Assembly (NCBI GenBank): GCA_903832055.1
Contig: CAILAC010000003.1
Span: 16,274-80,273, forward strand
Direction of reading: 5' to 3'
DNA from: an uncultured Acidobacteriota bacterium
GTDB taxonomy: Bacteria; Acidobacteriota; Terriglobia; Terriglobales; Acidobacteriaceae
Length of the DNA: 64,000 bases
Position numbers and translations under genes: made by a program. Of the stretch, positions 62,286-64,000 are shown one piece after another (positions within the stretch are counted from its first letter, which is position 1; each line of letters starts with the position of its first letter). The notes beneath the pieces were generated by a model. That model worked only from the letters and a program-made list of their open reading frames with translations. It was not told the DNA's origin and searched no databases.

Positions 62286-63782
62286 ATGCCGCGTGTTTCC
62301 CTTTTGCTTTGTTGTCTGGTTGGCCTCGTCGCATTTGCGGGGGCTGACTCCGCTGAGGCCGATGTGTCGCTGCCCAAGGTGCTGGCCAGCCACATGGTCG
62401 TCCAGCGCGATCTGCCGGTCCATGTGTGGGGCTCGGCAACCCCGGCTGAGGCAGTCTCGGTCAGCTTTCGCGGCGAAACAAGGGAAACCAAAACCAATGA
62501 TTTGGGCCAGTGGAGTGTGTATCTGACCCCAGGCAGCGCCGGTGGCCCCTTCACCCTGACCGTCAAGGGCGCCAATACGCTCACTCTTGAGGACGTTCTC
62601 GTCGGCGATGTCTGGATCGCCGGAGGCCAATCCAATATGGAATTCGAGATGCGCAAGGCTTCAACCGCCGCTGCCGACCTGCCCAAGGCTGCCAACCCGC
62701 GCATCCGGCTCATGATCGTCGACAAGGCTTTCTCAGACTACCCCCGCACGGACTTGACCGGCTCGTCATGGACCGCCTCGACGCCGGAATCCGCCAAGGA
62801 ATTCTCTGCCGTTGCATGGTACTTTGCCCGCGAAATAGAACAGCGCGAACACGTACCCGTCGGCGTCATTGACTCCACCTGGGGCGGCACCGTAGCTGAA
62901 GCCTGGACCCGCCTCTCTGCCCTCGGCGAAGACGCCGCTCTTGCGCCCGTCTTCTCTGCCCGTGGACACATGACTGACCGCGAAGCAACCGCTCAGCTGG
63001 AAGATAAAGTCCGTGCAAATCTCATCAACGAGGCGCGCGCCCAGGGCAAGCCCGAACCGCAGTTTCCCTGGCATCCATCGCTTGTGATGTGGGGCCCCTC
63101 CATGCTCTACAACGCCATGATCGCGCCTCTCACGCCCTTCCCCATCCGAGGAGTCATCTGGTATCAGGGCGAAAGCAACAGCGCGCTCGAGCGTAATCCC
63201 CTCTATGAGCGCATCTTCCGCACCCTCATTGAAGACTGGCGTCGTCAATGGCAGATCGGTGACTTCCCTTTCCTGTACGTTCAGCTGGCAAACTTCAAAT
63301 CCGGCCCAGCCGAGGAGTATCACCAGATCCGCGAAGCCCAGCGCCGCACCCTCGCTCTCCGCAATACTGCCATGGCCGTCACCATCGACATTGGCAACCC
63401 CAACGACGTCCACCCGACCGACAAGCTCACCGTTGGCCAGCGCCTCTCCCTCGCTGCACGGGCCATCACCTATGGAGAAGTGATCGAATACTCGGGCCCG
63501 CTTTTCCGCCAGGTAACGCCTGAAGGCAACCAACTCCGCGTCTGGTTTGACCACGCCTCCGGGTTGCAGGCCAAGGGCGGCGACCTTACGGGCTTTGAAG
63601 TCGCCGGCATGGATGGCCAATTTGCCCCGGCACAGGCCACCATCGACGGAAACACGATCGTGCTCACCAGCGCCACCGTTCCCGCGCCCGTCTCCGCACG
63701 CTACGGCTGGGCCAACAGCCCAGAGTGCCATCTCTACAACACAGCGGGATTACCCGCCTCGCCCTTCACCTCGATGAAGTAG
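62286..63782 (+). CDS. secreted sialate O-acetylesterase (SGNH hydrolase)
   Basis: From ATG 62286 it encodes 498 residues with a signal peptide (1-25). The SGNH nucleophile S116 lies in IAGGQSNMEFEM; the third block is NPNDVHPTDK with the catalytic Asp and His; IWYQGESN carries the oxyanion residues. An N-terminal beta-sandwich (30-105) is typical of the family. It removes O-acetyl groups from sialic acids or plant glycans, which fits the nearby glycosidases. Confidence 0.88.
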   Translation: MPRVSLLLCCLVGLVAFAGADSAEADVSLPKVLASHMVVQRDLPVHVWGSATPAEAVSVSFRGETRETKTNDLGQWSVYLTPGSAGGPFTLTVKGANTLTLEDVLVGDVWIAGGQSNMEFEMRKASTAAADLPKAANPRIRLMIVDKAFSDYPRTDLTGSSWTASTPESAKEFSAVAWYFAREIEQREHVPVGVIDSTWGGTVAEAWTRLSALGEDAALAPVFSARGHMTDREATAQLEDKVRANLINEARAQGKPEPQFPWHPSLVMWGPSMLYNAMIAPLTPFPIRGVIWYQGESNSALERNPLYERIFRTLIEDWRRQWQIGDFPFLYVQLANFKSGPAEEYHQIREAQRRTLALRNTAMAVTIDIGNPNDVHPTDKLTVGQRLSLAARAITYGEVIEYSGPLFRQVTPEGNQLRVWFDHASGLQAKGGDLTGFEVAGMDGQFAPAQATIDGNTIVLTSATVPAPVSARYGWANSPECHLYNTAGLPASPFTSMK

Positions 63783-63851
63783 CAGGAGACTGCCGTTAAT
63801 ACGAAACGCAGGCCAGCGGCGCTCTGGACAAATTGGCAGGCCAGCGTGAGA

Positions 63852-63881
63852 TTGGCTTTGCTTCAAAAGCGATGTTAAAAT
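63852..63881 (+). promoter_or_regulatory. putative promoter of tRNA-Ser
   Basis: TTGGCT and TAAAAT are separated by 18 bases and end 27 bases before the tRNA 5' end. This is a plausible sigma-70 type promoter. Confidence 0.5.
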
Positions 63882-63908
63882 CGTAAAGTAATCGACCAGC
63901 AGCACAAC

Positions 63909-64000
63909 GGAGAGTTGGCAGAGCCCGGTTGAATGCACCTGACTCGAAATCAGACGTAGTCGAAAGGCTACCGGGGGTTCGAATCCCTCACTCTCCGCCA
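63909..64000 (+). tRNA. tRNA-Ser(CGA)
   Basis: A 92-nt class II tRNA with acceptor stem GGAGAGT/ACTCTCC, anticodon loop CTCGAAA (anticodon CGA), a long variable arm, T-arm GGTTCGAATCC and encoded CCA ending at the last base of the window. Confidence 0.95.

Overview
This window looks like a chromosomal segment of an acidobacterium, probably class Terriglobia (inferred). The reasons are the mix of BlaI/M56 pairs, sedolisin and SBBP-repeat secreted proteins, GH29/GH35 glycosidases, a bshA bacillithiol gene, an hpnK-like gene and a DUF6526 protein. No rRNA or taxonomic marker is present, so the assignment rests on gene content alone.

Layout. 1-3062 (minus): a partial secreted esterase, then a partner-switching module (REC-PP2C phosphatase, STAS protein, RsbW-like kinase). 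3411-4097: inorganic pyrophosphatase. 4376-9582: a LysR regulator divergent from dabB-dabA, a DAB-type inorganic-carbon uptake system. 9604-12679: a selenium cassette made of a selB that has lost its 5' end exactly at the dab boundary, followed by two genes with in-frame TGA codons at redox-active positions (an AhpD-like CPYU protein and a deiodinase-like SYTU protein, the latter with a well-formed bacterial SECIS hairpin). 12725-13379: a decayed tyrosine integrase beside tRNA-Asp. 13502-16903 (minus): IclR regulator, alpha-L-fucosidase, MetX-like hydrolase. 17091-20593: BlaI-type repressor, M56 peptidase, HtrA/Deg protease with terminator.

20954-27671 is the most notable part: nine tightly packed genes for a eukaryote-like ubiquitin-type conjugation system. 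They encode a membrane trypsin-like protease, a YukD/EsaB-type ubiquitin-like protein, an E1 (ThiF/MoeB fold), a membrane JAB/JAMM isopeptidase, a membrane FHA protein, a RING-like zinc-finger/TM2 membrane protein (candidate E3), a GYF_2 membrane protein, a DUF2752 membrane protein and an E2. All expected catalytic residues are visible. This class of locus was predicted by comparative genomics (Burroughs, Iyer and Aravind); I know of no experimental work on this configuration, so function and targets are open.

28280-38120: a sedolisin peptidase broken by a one-base frameshift, then two tandem paralogous SBBP-repeat secreted proteins. 38415-43138: tRNA-Val, hpnK-like deacetylase, bshA, a LytS-type histidine kinase (minus), ribA. 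43261-47778 (minus): gltB. 48004-54769: arginine operon argR-C-B-D-F-H plus a short N-acetylglutamate synthase, driven by a promoter covered by two ARG boxes. 54775-57536: small hypothetical gene and feoA-feoB behind a promoter with two tandem operators. 57616-63782: GH35 enzyme, ABC-F protein, DUF6526 protein, sialate O-acetylesterase. 63909-64000: tRNA-Ser(CGA).
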